A stretch of 64,000 nucleotides of DNA. It comes from Spinacia oleracea (lineage: Eukaryota; Streptophyta; Magnoliopsida; Caryophyllales; Amaranthaceae). The notes under the pieces are model-generated. The model made no database searches. It saw only the letters and a list, made by a program, of their open reading frames with translations, and was not told where the DNA came from. Both the position numbers and the translations under genes were made by a program. Within the stretch, counting starts at the first letter, position 1. The number at the start of each line of letters is the position of its first letter. The DNA lies in the NCBI RefSeq assembly GCF_020520425.1, contig NC_079491.1, positions 38,037,027 through 38,101,026 of the forward strand. Direction: 5' to 3'. Shown here one piece after another: positions 11,271 to 23,269 of this stretch.

Positions 11271-13554
11271 CTTAGGGACAAGTGTGCATTTCCTAATTCC
11301 TTTGTCGCTCGATGCTTGCTCTTGAACATAAGGTAAGAGTTGTCATCCTTATTACGTCCAGAGGTGTTCCTCGGTTTCAGAGTTCAACTGATCAAATAAA
11401 CAGATAATCATAGCCTATGATTCATCCGAGCACGGCCATGCATTTCACAGTTTCTAGCTCTCCGAGTGGCCTTGTACAACTTTTAAGCATCTCATCCCGA
11501 TTTATGGGAGGACAATCCCAATCTTGCGATCTTGAGATTAGACTTCGTTTGATAGGTGATTACCTGAGCGTTGCCTTTATAGCCTCCTTTTACGGTGCGA
11601 CGGTTGGTCAACGTCAAAGCAACCAGTTCTCAAACAAGTAATCTCAAATCACTCAGGTATTGAGGATTTAGTGTCTAATAATTTAATGAAATTTACTTAT
11701 GACAGACTTTCATCTCTTACAGTAAAGTTTCATAGGTCTTGTCCGATACTAGTCTTCCCAAAGTAAGTATCTATGCAAATGATTATGACATTGCCATGTC
11801 CACATAGTTCAAGAAACAGAACTACTAGTCATCTTGCATTCTAATCGTCTAACGTTTTCTATGCGTCCAATTTTATAGAAAACTCCGACTAGGGACCATT
11901 TTCAACTTTTGACATTCAAGTTCACTTGATAGACATTTCTTAGTCACAGGACTGGTCCTGACAGTCTATCTTGAATATATCGTCAAATTTGAAGGGACTC
12001 ATCATTTAATACTAAACCAAGATTAAATGGAATATGAAAACACATTTCATATATGATAAATGTTCAACCCCAATGTTTTATAACCATGGGCCTCAAACCC
12101 ATCTTTAAAACAGTTCATGGAATTCAAAGATATGCTTGATTTCCAGTGCCACAATGTGAGTGTTGTTTCTCACTTGTTGCATAGGTTTAGTTATCATGCT
12201 TTGCCAATCTTAATATCCTTTCATCGAATGTTCTTCGAGATATGATGATAAGATCTTTTGAGTGTGTTTATTTTGTGATCTATTCCTTCTAGCTACAAGA
12301 GTAGTTCTACGCATCTTGCAATGAAGAACCATCAAGTCAGAAGACATATGATCTACCCAAGTTCAGTGAAGAAACTCTTTAACATAAACAAACAACCCTG
12401 TTTTATTGCTTCTTAGGCAATAAGTACTTTTACTTCAACTGTTTAGGTTGCTAGTGATGCTTTGTTTGGATTTACTTATCCAAGCAGTTCACAGATATGT
12501 GGAAGACTTTCCAGTTGTATCTTAGAACATAGAAATTAATATTTAATTTTCCACACAACAACTCATGGTCTCCAATCCATGTTGCCATTTCAAAACACGA
12601 TGCTCTATAGCTCGTCCTTATCAATGGTTAACTCCAAAGGGTCTTGCTTGATCCTTTGCCAGTGTTTATGCGTGTAGCATCAATATTTAGCATATCTTTA
12701 TTTCCTTGAATCAAGAACTATTCCTATGTACCTTTTCAAGTACCATAAGTATTCTTGATCTCAATCTAGTTGATCTTCACTTAGATCAATAGAGATTGGT
12801 ATATGTTCGTCATGCCTAAAGTCATACGATACGTTTTTGGCGATCCTCATATTATATCATACATGATAAATTCTTTTGCAGAATAATTCCCAATTGAATT
12901 CTATTCATGTAACTTTAGCTCATTCAATTTCAATAGATACTGAATCCAGCTAAATTCTTTGACATAAAATATAGGTGAAGAATCTCACTTAGATCCTTTG
13001 ATGTTTTAACTTAGTAAATGCTTATACATAGTTCAAACATTCTTTACTTAGATTTATTCACATGGGTCGAATATCTCCAATGGAGTCTTTCGTGTTTGAT
13101 TTAGTAAATGCCATTACTTAATCCAAAACAATATTATAAGATCTTTGTAAATAGATCTTAGTACCCAGTATGAACTAAGTTTCGCCTTGGTCCGTCATTG
13201 ATGAATAATCTCAAATCTAAGTATTTAGCATTTGAATGTTATTTCACAATAGAGAGATATGTGTGTGATACACATAGGACCAATTAAGTTTTATGTACTC
13301 CCACTAAACTTCTTATATATCTATAAGAATCATGTACATTTTATGAAACTAAAATACTTATTAGTTTCACTAAAATACATTTCTAATTCCCAATTGCTTG
13401 CTTAAATCTGTACTTAGATTTTATAAACTAGCTTTTCTTTTCAAGCATTTATTTGGATCCACAAATCCTATGACATACCATGTACATAGTTTATTCCAAC
13501 ATTTGATTGAGGAATACGTTTTGTCATCCAATTGCTATATGTACCAATATGCAA

Positions 13555-13746
13555 TCATTGCTTGAATATAGACTTGAGCATTACGATTATGCATGAGGTT
13601 TCAACACAATCCATGTCATGAATTTGCTTGTAACCTTTAGCAACTAATCTAGCTTTGTGTGTGAACACAATTTCATGTTTGATGGTTTTTATCCTTGAAA
13701 CAAATTTGCAACCAATAGGTGTGAAACTATTCTTGCAAATCAACAA
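13555..13746 (-). pseudogene. Copia reverse transcriptase remnant in copy B
   Basis: A 63-codon ORF contains FTPIGCKFVSRIKTIKH and KARLVAKGYKQIH. These match the first conserved block of copia RT (GCKWVFKIK...KARLVAKGYTQ). The following DYEETFSPV, active-site and RNase H blocks are not recognisable, so no active enzyme is encoded. It shows that the non-coding family descends from a Ty1/copia element. Confidence 0.7.
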
Positions 13747-16645
13747 AATTTTAATTTTGTCATCAAAACATTGAGTATGTTTTATGGCCTCTAACCGTTA
13801 AACATTTGAGTCTATATATGGCCTCTAACCATTTTAGGGAATTTGGGTTTCGTCATAGCTTTCTTACGGGTCACAAACTCATTAATGATAATAGTTTGAC
13901 TGCAAGTTGTAGGTTTCTTCACTATCTAATAGAAGAATATCATAGTTTCATTGACCAGAACTCTATGTTTCTTTACTATCTAATAGAAGAATCTCATAGT
14001 TCCAGTGACTTGAACTCTATGCCTACTTGGGTATAGAACATCAAACAATAGAATATCAACAGGCACTTTGAGAGTCCTTTGAATATTCTATTCTCCTTGA
14101 AGCACTTGTAAAGTCTTCTAAGAGATGTCTATTCTTTAAAGCCACTTGTAAAGTCCTTACAGAATAAGTTCGGATTTTCTGAAGCACTTCGAAAAGCCTC
14201 CGGAATGTCCGTTTATGTTTGTTGTTCGCCTCGAAGACTTTCGAGGTCTATTTTCTCCCACTTGTCATTTTGGAAACGAATCTCCAAAAGGACATTATTT
14301 CGAGCAAACAAACATTATGTTCTCAAAAATTCATGGTAGAAACAATACCCTTGTGTTTCATTTGAATAAATCACAATGAAACATATATCTATATTTGGGC
14401 CTTAGTTTGTCGAATGACAAACACTAAGCTCCCACTGAGTTTTGCAACTCTCTAGATATATTTTATGAAAAGTTATTCTGAAATTACTTTTCAATAGCTT
14501 TGACGAATTTGGTTTAGTTTGGTGGTAGTTGAGCATTTTGTTTTAGAAATTATAGGAAAAGTCTTTATGATCCATCATTGATCGAATCAAGTACTAATTG
14601 ACTTCGATTATTCCAACTAAGATATGCCATATCTTATGGACCTAGATTGTGAAATTACAACACACAATCATTGATGATCATAATTGGTCTCAAGTAATCA
14701 TCAACATGATCTAACCTAGATCTTTATGATTTCTTGCCAAGTGGATTTTATACTTCTGAATCTTTGAACTAGCCAAACAGATTCAACTTATATCACATTT
14801 GAGTAAATAAACCTATATTCACTCAAATCCATGTGAAATAATAAAGTCATAAAATCTTTCTTTAGCTTTGAACTCTATTGTCTAGGCGTTCTAACAATAG
14901 TTCATATCTTTTGTTACTTTCAACAAGTAAGACTAGTTGTCTTAAAATGATCTAGAAATCAATCAACTTTCAAAAGTCCATCAAAATAGAGCTTATGAAT
15001 GTTAACTTGTTGATATGGTCTAAGCAACAATGCCAAAGATTAGTGGAACTCAAATCAAGGGGTTGATTTGAACCTAGTAAAGTTCTTTAAAGAGTTGTTT
15101 GTTTTAATCAAGCATATTGACTCAACCTGTAATTGACCATTTCATTCAAATAAACAAACAAACATTGTTTTTGTTTTTCTTGAATGTGAGTCTTTCTGTG
15201 TTTGAAGCAGAAATTTAGGTATGCTGATTATGGAACAAAATAGCCATTAAGTTCCAGCCTTTGAAAGGACTTTAAAACAAACTAGATGACCCTACAACTA
15301 ATGTAGCATTGCCATGCTTCATTTCCCACTTGTAGGTCATTAGTGTATCCTAGCTTCCATTGTTTGAGTTATTACCGAAGTAAGAACCTCAAGCGGTATA
15401 TGATACCAAGGAAGTTTGATTGCTAGGTCACTTCTCTTTAAACATAAATTTATAGGTAGAAACGGAATCGTAAATTCCTTTCATTTGTTCCTCGTTTTCC
15501 TATTTCTTGTACCCTTTCTTATAGTCTTAAGAATTGAATTCTTTAGTGTTGACTTTTATACTTTGTTAGACATGTCCAATGTCACCAACAAGGTTCTTTA
15601 CCATTTATGTTGAATATTTTGTTTCAACTAGATGATCTTACCAGAAGCTTCTAAAGTTCTCTAAGCATCGATCTATTCGAATGTCTAGGGACTAGACTCA
15701 TTCGAGAATTAAATGGACAAAGATATTAGGTTGTTAACCATTGGTAAAGCTGAGCGTATTAAACTCAATGCTTTATGATCTCAAAACTACAGTGTATTTT
15801 GAATTCACAAGCACCAATTGGTTTGCCATTCGATTTTGATATTCGAAAACAACCATAAAAGTCGCTATAAGAAACGTACATTTTAAATTGCTCACTTTCT
15901 CTCTTTTCCGTGAATCGTTCTTGGATTCACTACCAATCGAGGAAATTTAGTGTTACCTTTCTAAAAGGATTTATTGCAGTGCAAGATATTTAATTATAAA
16001 CAATAATTAAAACATACATTGAAGCATGCAAAGTCTAAACATTTATCATGAATAATAACTTGAAATTAAAGCAACCATGCAATTCAAACAAGTTATTAGC
16101 ATTTTATTCGATTTTATTGTTCCGGCAGGTGTGAATAAAATGATTCCAAGACCCTAAAACCATTGAAGAATTAAGCACAGTTTGTCGACTCAATTCTAAA
16201 ACATTTTAGGTAAGCAAAAGCCTTTTGCTAATAGTCTAGAAACTACTCTTGGTTGATAGGTACGTCTAAGAACTTATTAGGTAAACCTATCGATTTTGCC
16301 ACGACATAAAAGGACTCCTTACTTATATCGTTGAGTTTCACCAAAACTAACATGTACTCACAATTATTTGTGTACCTTGCCCCTTTAGGACCAATAAGTA
16401 ACACCTCGCTGAGCGAAAACTATTACTAGATTGATGTAAAGGATATCCAAGCAAGTGTATATTTTGGCATGGCACCTTTTAACTCAATTTTTTAAGTTTG
16501 GAACTTAAGGCTCTTACTATGTTGGTTAGATTTTAAGTGAACTAAAATCCTTAATCATGCAACATAATCAAGCTTTTGATCTCATGCATTTTAAGACATA
16601 TTTAAAACAATAAATAACTTAAAACATGCATAAGATAAATGTGAT

Positions 16646-16871
16646 CTAGTATGGCCCGACTTCATCTTGAAGCTTTGACTTCAAAGTCCGTCTTGAAAAT
16701 CTCCGTGGGAGGCACCATTTTCTTCAAATAGGATAAGTTATAACTAATTACAACTATTTGATGGTACGCAGACCATATTTGAATTGAAAAATAACTTTGG
16801 TACTTTAGACCAATTACATTCAAATTAATGGTACGCAGACCATATTTTCTATCCTATTTGGGCCATACTAG
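16646..16871 (-). other. Nested hairpin in the 5' leader of copy B
   Basis: A perfect 12-bp inverted pair (CTAGTATGGCCC at 16646-16657 and GGGCCATACTAG at 16860-16871) encloses two direct copies of ATGGTACGCAGACCAT (16761-16776 and 16828-16843). Each inner copy can itself fold as a 5-bp stem with loop ACGCAG. The region lies in the part of the element read soon after the 5' LTR. A cis-acting RNA role such as packaging or dimerisation is inference only. Confidence 0.5.
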
Positions 16872-17429
16872 TCACTTCATAACCTGCAAAACAGTACATA
16901 TACAATATATACCATTCACCCATTCATTATCATGAATGGCCCACATAGCTGGTTAGTAAAACACATTATGCATCACGTAAACATTTGCAGCAATTAATCA
17001 AGGGCACCAATAATTTACCAATTATTCAGTCCTTATTAATTCTAATCAAGTTGTTTTAACCTTAAGGATTTGTAGACCTAATCAAGAGTTTATGACTAAA
17101 AAGCGCTCCCACTTAAACCAATAAATTCATATGCTTTACTAATTTTAAACATAAAAATGTATTTCTAGTCTAACCGGAAACATACAAATTTAATTAAAAT
17201 TTAAAGCTCATATAAATTTATAATTGAATCCAAAAAGTTTAATTTAATTTCAGTCGTATTTAAATTAATTCATGATTTTAATTTTAGTAAAATAATTAGA
17301 ATAAATAACATTTATTATAATTACAATATTCAAAATTAAAATCCAAGAAAATAATTTAAATTATTAATTTTAAAATTAATTAAAATTACGTGAACTGAAA
17401 TTTTCAAATTAAACATTCAAAACGATCTT

Positions 17430-18060
17430 TAATCGTAACGCAAACACCCTACGCGTTGCACGCCCATGGGCCGCACGCACACAGCCATTGATGGCCATGT
17501 GCGCGCAGCCCATGCGCTCGTCGCATAGCTGCTGCATCCCCATCGCAAGCCTCCGCACGCATTGGTGCTCGCTGCGCGCGCCAGCGCTCATTGCACGCGA
17601 GCTATCGCTCGCAGTGCGCGCGCGACATCGCTCGCTGGGCGCGCGAGCCATCGCTCGCTGGGCGCGCGACATCGCTCGCTGGGCGGGCGACATCGCTCGC
17701 TGTGCGCGCGAGCAATGCTGGCTGTGCGCGCGAGTCCTCGCTCGTTGTGCGCGCGAGCAATGCTGGGCGCAGCGCTCGTGGCACGCGAGCTTGCGCTCGC
17801 TGCGCGCGAGGCTGCGCGCTCTTGTGCGAGGCAGCGCGCGTTGTGGCGCAGCTTGCTTGCTGCCCACACGCGACTGCCTTGGCTCGCCCTTCGCCCATGC
17901 CCATTCGTCCATTGCTCGTGGCACACGACACAAGGCAGGGCTGCTGCCTTGTGCTCGTGCACTACGCCCTTGCTCATTGCATTCGTGCCGCACGGGCGAC
18001 GAGCTCCCTTGCTCGTCGTCGCATGCCCGCATTATACAACACCCCTTAAGGGTAACACGA
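17430..18060. repeat. GC-rich low-complexity island inside copy B
   Basis: A strongly GC-rich block sits within AT-rich flanks. It is built from irregular 20-30-bp units of the type CATCGCTCGCTGGGCGCGCGA. Overlapping ORFs of 100-250 codons occur on both strands because the repeats rarely make stops. Their translations are Ala/Arg/Ser/Cys-rich and resemble no protein. It is annotated as a tandem-repeat island and not as genes. Confidence 0.75.
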
Positions 18061-18567
18061 AGCGTCCATTGCTTCGTGCGTGCAAGTTTTATGAACGAAT
18101 CTCATAAAAATTTAAAATTTATATTTAAAATTAATGACAAATTAATAAATAATATTAATTTCATAATTTTAGGGCGAAAAAATCGAAAATTTATTATCCA
18201 ATTGATTTCCGATTGTTATGGATTCAAGTCTAGGTCATAAAAATTTAAAATTTATCATAAATTTACAATTTTTATGGTGGTTTTTAATCATAGGTTTCTA
18301 ATTAAATTACAATTAATTATGAAAATCAAATTAATTCTAAATTATTCTAATTTTCAACAAATTAATCATAATTACAAATTAGATTGCATAATTAACAAGA
18401 CTAGGCATTCAAACTTGTTAAACATATGCAGTAGGTCAATAAAAAATTCAAGATTTATCAACAAGAATCGCAAATATTTAATTTAACATCTTAAATTTAC
18501 GAAATTTTGCATTCGAAAAACTAAAACCTTCGAAAAGTCATAGTTAGGCTTCGAATTTGAGAATTCT

Positions 18568-18582
18568 GGGCTCGTGATACCA
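18568..18582 (-). promoter_or_regulatory. Primer-binding site of copy B
   Basis: The - strand reads TGGTATCACGAGCCC one base after the LTR end. It resembles the usual plant initiator-Met tRNA primer site TGGTATCAGAGCC with small changes. Confidence 0.75.
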
Positions 18583-18583
18583 C

Positions 18584-19991
18584 TGTTAGGTTATGATACA
18601 TATGACATTACATAGATCATGCGGAAACAACCATTTAACCCAGGACAACATATTATTTACACATAATCATATAGCATAATTTAGATGCATACTCTTTGTT
18701 GCGTGCCCTCCCTAGCTGCGCCCGAACCGAACAAGAACAAGTCTTTAGGACTCCAAGTGTCGCCCTCCGTAGATAGTCCACAGCACGTCCGGATCCGCCT
18801 TAAGATTGACCAACTAGAATCGCCCTTAAGGTACTAGAAAATTTCGGCACTTTTATGAGCAAGATGTGTGTTTGAATACTTTTTAAAACTTATTATAAAT
18901 TGTGAGCCCTAGCCTCATATTTATAGGGGTATGGAAAGGGAATCGAAATCCTATTCAGATACAAATTAATTAAACCTAGAATTCTACAAGAACTCTAATT
19001 TAATTAATTTATCAAATAGAATTAGGAATTTAATCATTAACCGAACTCTGCATGTTTTAGGAAACGTGCATGAACACAAACACTTGCACACACACGCACG
19101 GCAGCCACGATGGGCCCCATGCGTGCGCGCGAGCAGCAGCCCACGCAGCGCCCGCGCGCGCTGCGCGCTGCGCGTGCTGTGCGCGCTGTGCGCGTGCTGT
19201 GCGCGCTGTGCGCGCTGCGCAGCCTGCTGGGCCTGGCCTTGCGCTGGGCCTGGCGTGGCTGTTTGTGCGGCGCGCTTGGCTTGCTGGGCGATGGCCTGGC
19301 TTCGTGCTGGGCCTCGTCCGGCAGGCCTCGTCCGATGCTTATTCGTACGATGCGCTTCCGATTAAATTTTCCGATTCCGGAATTCATTTCCGATACGAAC
19401 AATATTTAATATTTCCGATTCCGGAATTAATTTCCGTTTCGAACAAATATTTAATATTTCCGTTTCCGGAATTATTTTCCGATTCCGGTAATATTTCCGA
19501 TTCTGGCAATATTTCCGTTTCCGGCAATATTTCCGATTCTGGCAATATTTCCATTTCCGATAATATTTTCCGATACTTACCATGTTTCCGTTTCCGGCAA
19601 CATCTACGACTTGGATAATATTTATATTTCCGATACGATCCATATTTCCGTTTCCGGCAATATGATTGTTTCCGGAGTATTCATTTCTTGCCTGTGACGA
19701 TCTTAGCTCCCACTGAAACCAAGATCCGTCGATTCCGAATATTCATAGATGGAGTATTTAATGCCATTAAATACTTGATCCGTTTACGTACTATTTGTGT
19801 GACCCTACGGGTTCAGTCAAGAGTAAGCTGTGGATTAATATCATTAATTCCACTTGAACTGAAGCGGCCTCTAGCTAGGCATTCAGCTCACTTGATCTCA
19901 CTGAATTATTAACTTGTTTAATTAATACTGAACCGCATTTATTAGACTTAACATAGAATGCATACTTGGACCAAGGGCATTATTTCCTTCA
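18584..19991 (-). repeat. 5' LTR of copy B
   Basis: It is 1408 bp, starts TGAAGGAAATAATG at 19991 and ends CCTAACA at 18584. Its TATA box (18918-18925 on the + strand, reverse sense) is the likely promoter for transcription of copy B leftwards. The GC-rich array contains one fewer 18-bp unit than the 3' LTR. Confidence 0.9.
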
Positions 19992-21206
19992 GTTTAATAC
20001 TGTTGGACAAACTTATTGAACTTATTTTGCACTATGAGAACTGTAACATGTTAGTATAGATAATTGATACAAACATGTTGGTTGGGAACACTAGATTATT
20101 CTATATGATTGGTTTGGATCGATTGGTTGTTGTTCCCTTTCTATCTTTTCACTACTTTATGAGGGCGGTGGACCTTGTTTAGTAAGTTGAAACTTTATGC
20201 CCATATACAGGGTTGCTCATGGTTAAAGGAAAGGTTGGATAAATTGGAATGAGTCTTGATTGATGCTTTTATGATCACATACTTAATTCCAAGATAAAAA
20301 CAGTTGTGAACAAATGTGAATTGTATGTCTTATGTGATTGTTGAGTCATAACGGAATCTCAATTTGTAAATCATGTAAAGTGAAACTGAGTAGCAATAGC
20401 TTTAGACTGTGCACGTCTAAAGTGACGGACAAACAGGAGTTGGGGTTCATGGTGGTAGCCCATGGCCTTTTCTGGGACCGGATTGATCACCGTGTCCTAT
20501 TTTTATTTAAACGTTCCTCGATATCGCAGGTCACTGAGGTTACGGAGTCGCGCCCGTACCTCGTCTTCCTTAGTGAAGACTTCTGGATGGACAACTCGGT
20601 CCATTGTCTATTTCAACCAAAATAATATTATTGTCATAAGTCTAGCCTAGTCTAGTCAAGTATGGTCGTCAAATTATCATGTTTTGTCTGCCCTTACTTA
20701 TGTTCATTAGTATCATGTTAGGGTTCCTTTAATAGTATCATGTTAGGAATATTATTGTTTTAGTATGTAGTACTCAGCTTTGCTGATTACGTGCTTTGTT
20801 TGTGTGTGTTGATCATGGCTATGCCTTATTGATCCTGTGATGACCCATCTTTGGTGAGCAGTCTCTAAGGGTCAATAAGCGTTGCCCATCTACAGGTTTG
20901 AAGATGATGCATCATTGGGATCGGGATTAGAGAGCTTGTAGTTATATTTGCTTTATTAAGTAATTCGGTTTGTTAACTTAAAATTGAAACTGTCGTACTA
21001 TTCGTATTTCCTTATTTCAATTAATTGGTTTTGGACCTATTATGTAATAAGATTATTTATGAACCTAAAAGTTAGTTTTATGTTTTCCGCTGCAAAATTC
21101 TGAATAAGCCGTTACGTTTTCACACGGGCGATAATACTTTGATAATTCCCTACAGTTATGTTTAAAAAGGGTTATTTTAGAAAATGGGAATTGTCGGGGT
21201 GTTACA
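19992..21206 (+). repeat. Solo gypsy-type LTR, right part
   Basis: The LTR resumes with the duplicated GTTTA (19992-19996) and ends GGGGTGTTACA, followed by TAACC (21207-21211). That matches the target duplication at 8128-8132. The combined LTR is about 2.89 kb. It carries the same roughly 95-codon ORF (20338-20625) found in the other two LTRs of this family. Confidence 0.9.
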
Positions 21207-21284
21207 TAACCTCATAAACCCTGTAAATTCATTGACAAGCCCATAAATTAAAAATAAAAAGCTCCATTAACTAAAACAATTAAC

Positions 21285-21434
21285 CTGCGCACCTTTTGGG
21301 CCACAGACGCATCGAAACGGGCTATAATATAGGAATGGAGTTAATTGCTTCAATTTCTGCACTTCTCCCAGTAATCGACTTTTAATTTCACGAATCTCAG
21401 CATCTAACGCCATAATCGTATAAGTCTCATTCAT
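21285..21434 (-). CDS. Unknown small gene, first coding exon (partial)
   Basis: The - strand has an ATG at 21434 and 50 codons that end exactly at a GT donor (GCGCAG then GTTAAT at 21284). The product begins MNETYTIMALDAEIREIKSR, continues as a likely coiled coil, and ends with PFRCVCGPKGAQ, a CxC motif. Upstream on the - strand is a TC-rich stretch with a (TCC)14 tract, typical of a plant 5' UTR. If unspliced, it ends seven codons later (VNCFS then stop). I do not recognise the family. The downstream part was disrupted by the duplication and LTR insertions, so the gene is probably broken; a diverged copy of its exon end lies at 7092-7142. Confidence 0.35.
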
Positions 21435-21656
21435 CTTTCTGCATATCTTTTCACAAATTCATCAACAATTAATACAAAAGGGAGGAACCCTAAATCAAAT
21501 AAAGGATGAGAAAGAAGAGTTAGAGATAGAGGGAGACCTTATGGGAGAGGTCTTGATGCCGGAATCACGACAGAGGAGTAGAGGCCGACGAAACATTTTG
21601 ATCGGATAAACAGAAACCGAGGAAACTGATGGGTGGTCATGACTCTTGCCGCGAAG

Positions 21657-21698
21657 GGAGGAGGAGGAGGAGGAGGAGGAGGAGGAGGAGGAGGAGGA
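21657..21698 (+). repeat. (GGA)14 microsatellite
   Basis: There are fourteen perfect GGA units, reading (TCC)n on the - strand about 220 bp upstream of the ATG at 21434. Poly-Gly and poly-Pro ORFs across it are artefacts of the repeat. Confidence 0.9.
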
Positions 21699-21863
21699 AT
21701 GGGGGATCTCAAAGAAGAGGAAAAAAAAGTCAGGGGAACGTGGCAACTGATTGGGGCAAAAGGGCTGGACGTAAAACTTAGAAAAATAAGGGGCATTATG
21801 GTAATTTCACTGTTACCGGAATAGTAAATCAAGTTCAAGCCTTTATATGTGTTAGGATGTAAC

Positions 21864-22386
21864 TAGGGGTGTTCATCGGTTCAAACCCGGACCGGACCAG
21901 ACCGATCCGGATCGAATCGAAGACTGAAATTTGATAATTCAAGACCCGAAGACCGGACCGATTATGCTCGGTCCGAAATCGGACCTGACCGAAAAAATCA
22001 GTCCAAAACCCCGACCGGACCGGTTGTAGACATATCTATATATTTTTTACTTTTTCTAAAAAATACGATAAAAAAGAATTAATATATATAAAAAACCAAT
22101 TGTTTAAGGATTTTTATGGAAACTAAAATAAAATATATCACAATATAGTAATATTTACAACATATTTAAGGAGAGAATTAAATTTTTAAATAGTTTATAT
22201 TATATTTTATAAAGAAAAATCGGTCCGGTCCAAAATCGGGTTTTGGACCGGACCGGACCGAAGACCGGAACTTGATATTTCTCGACCCGGAGACCTGACC
22301 GATTGCCTTCGGTCCGGTCCGATCCGGTCTGGGTCGGTCCGGTCCGATCCATTTTTTTGGTCCGGACCAATTTTTGCTCACTCCTA
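21864..22386. mobile_element. Non-autonomous hAT-like element (MITE)
   Basis: The ends are inverted (TAGGGGTGTTCA at the left, TGCTCACTCCTA at the right). They are flanked by 8-bp target duplications matching at 7 positions (GATGTAAC 21856-21863, AATGTAAC 22387-22394). Both halves are filled with GGTCCGGTCC/GGACCGGACC units in opposite orientation, so the 523-bp element can fold on itself. It has no transposase. Confidence 0.72.
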
Positions 22387-22394
22387 AATGTAAC

Positions 22395-23269
22395 AATGAG
22401 TTAATTACTATATTGTCTTTGTTTAAGGAAATAAGTAAATTAGTCATTAATAAACCATAATGCATCATATACAAAGATACACCAATTATTCGCAAGTAAA
22501 CTTCATACGACTACTAGGGTTTTGAAAAAGAAAGAGAGGCATCTTCTAAAAAAAAATTACTTGTTTGAAAAATTATGAATTCCCATATCATGCTTATCCA
22601 CTAACTTAAAATCACGTATAAATCTTTTTAAAACTTTGTTAATGAGCTCGAACCAAATTGTAAACTAGTCGATCACCAACCATTCATAGTGAGCTTTGTC
22701 TTTAGCACCCATAGCCTCTACGCATAATGAGGTATGCGCTTGGGCATGCTTTGTGTTGCAAAACGAAGCTCCGAATGCTCGGAAAATGAGAAAAGATCTC
22801 TACTCCCTTCATTGTTTTCACAATCATCTCTCTCCTTCCGAAACCTTAACATCATATACTTTAGCATGACAATTTCGCTTCATTCTAGCTATCTATCAAC
22901 ATTTGAACACACTTTAATTTCTTCTTTGAAGTACTAAATTCGTTTATTATACACATTCTTTTGTAGCAAAAAGGTTACAGTAAATTAGTCACTATTATAT
23001 ACTTCGTATTTTCTTAAAGGAAGTAGGTAGATTAATTATTAATAAATCGACACGTAAATAAATTTCAAACGACCACTTACCTCACATAAAACTTTAATAC
23101 ATACGGCTTGACTTTTGGGAAACAGAGAGGCAATTTCAGGAAAAAATTTATTGTTCACGGACGCTTTGTCATTAGCACTCTAGCCAGTTAGGCATAACGG
23201 ATTAACGGGCTGGGAGCCACGTATGCTTTGCGTTGCAATAAGTAATACGACGAATCCACTCTGTTAGGC
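22395..23269. other. Intergenic AT-rich DNA with a diverged direct repeat
   Basis: No gene was found. The segments around 22420-22770 and 23010-23260 resemble each other patchily. Both have AGGAA(A/G)TA(A/G)GTA followed by ATTAATAAA, and later CTTTGTC-TTAGCAC and GCATAA followed by TGCTTTG(T/C)GTTGCAA. This suggests an old tandem duplication or two copies of one dispersed repeat. Confidence 0.4.

Larger units (their letters stand above)
9811..19991 (-). mobile_element. Complete copia-derived non-autonomous LTR retrotransposon, copy B
   Basis: All LTR-element landmarks are present: identical 5-bp target duplications GTTTA (9806-9810 and 19992-19996), LTRs of 1446 and 1408 bp, a primer-binding site next to the 5' LTR, and a polypurine tract next to the 3' LTR. 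The interior is about 7.3 kb but has no gag or integrase ORF, only a copia RT trace at 13555-13746. This is the profile of a large non-autonomous derivative (LARD-like). It sits inside an older solo LTR. The length difference between LTRs is mainly a roughly 30-bp segment missing from the 5' LTR near 18873, plus one copy-number difference in the GC-rich array. Confidence 0.92.

Noticed and set aside
17409-18240. ORFs up to 250 codons on both strands of copy B
   Set aside because: Low-complexity GC repeat island; overlapping frames open in all directions; no protein similarity.
21539-21838. Poly-Pro and poly-Gly ORFs over the GGA tract
   Set aside because: Produced by the trinucleotide repeat.
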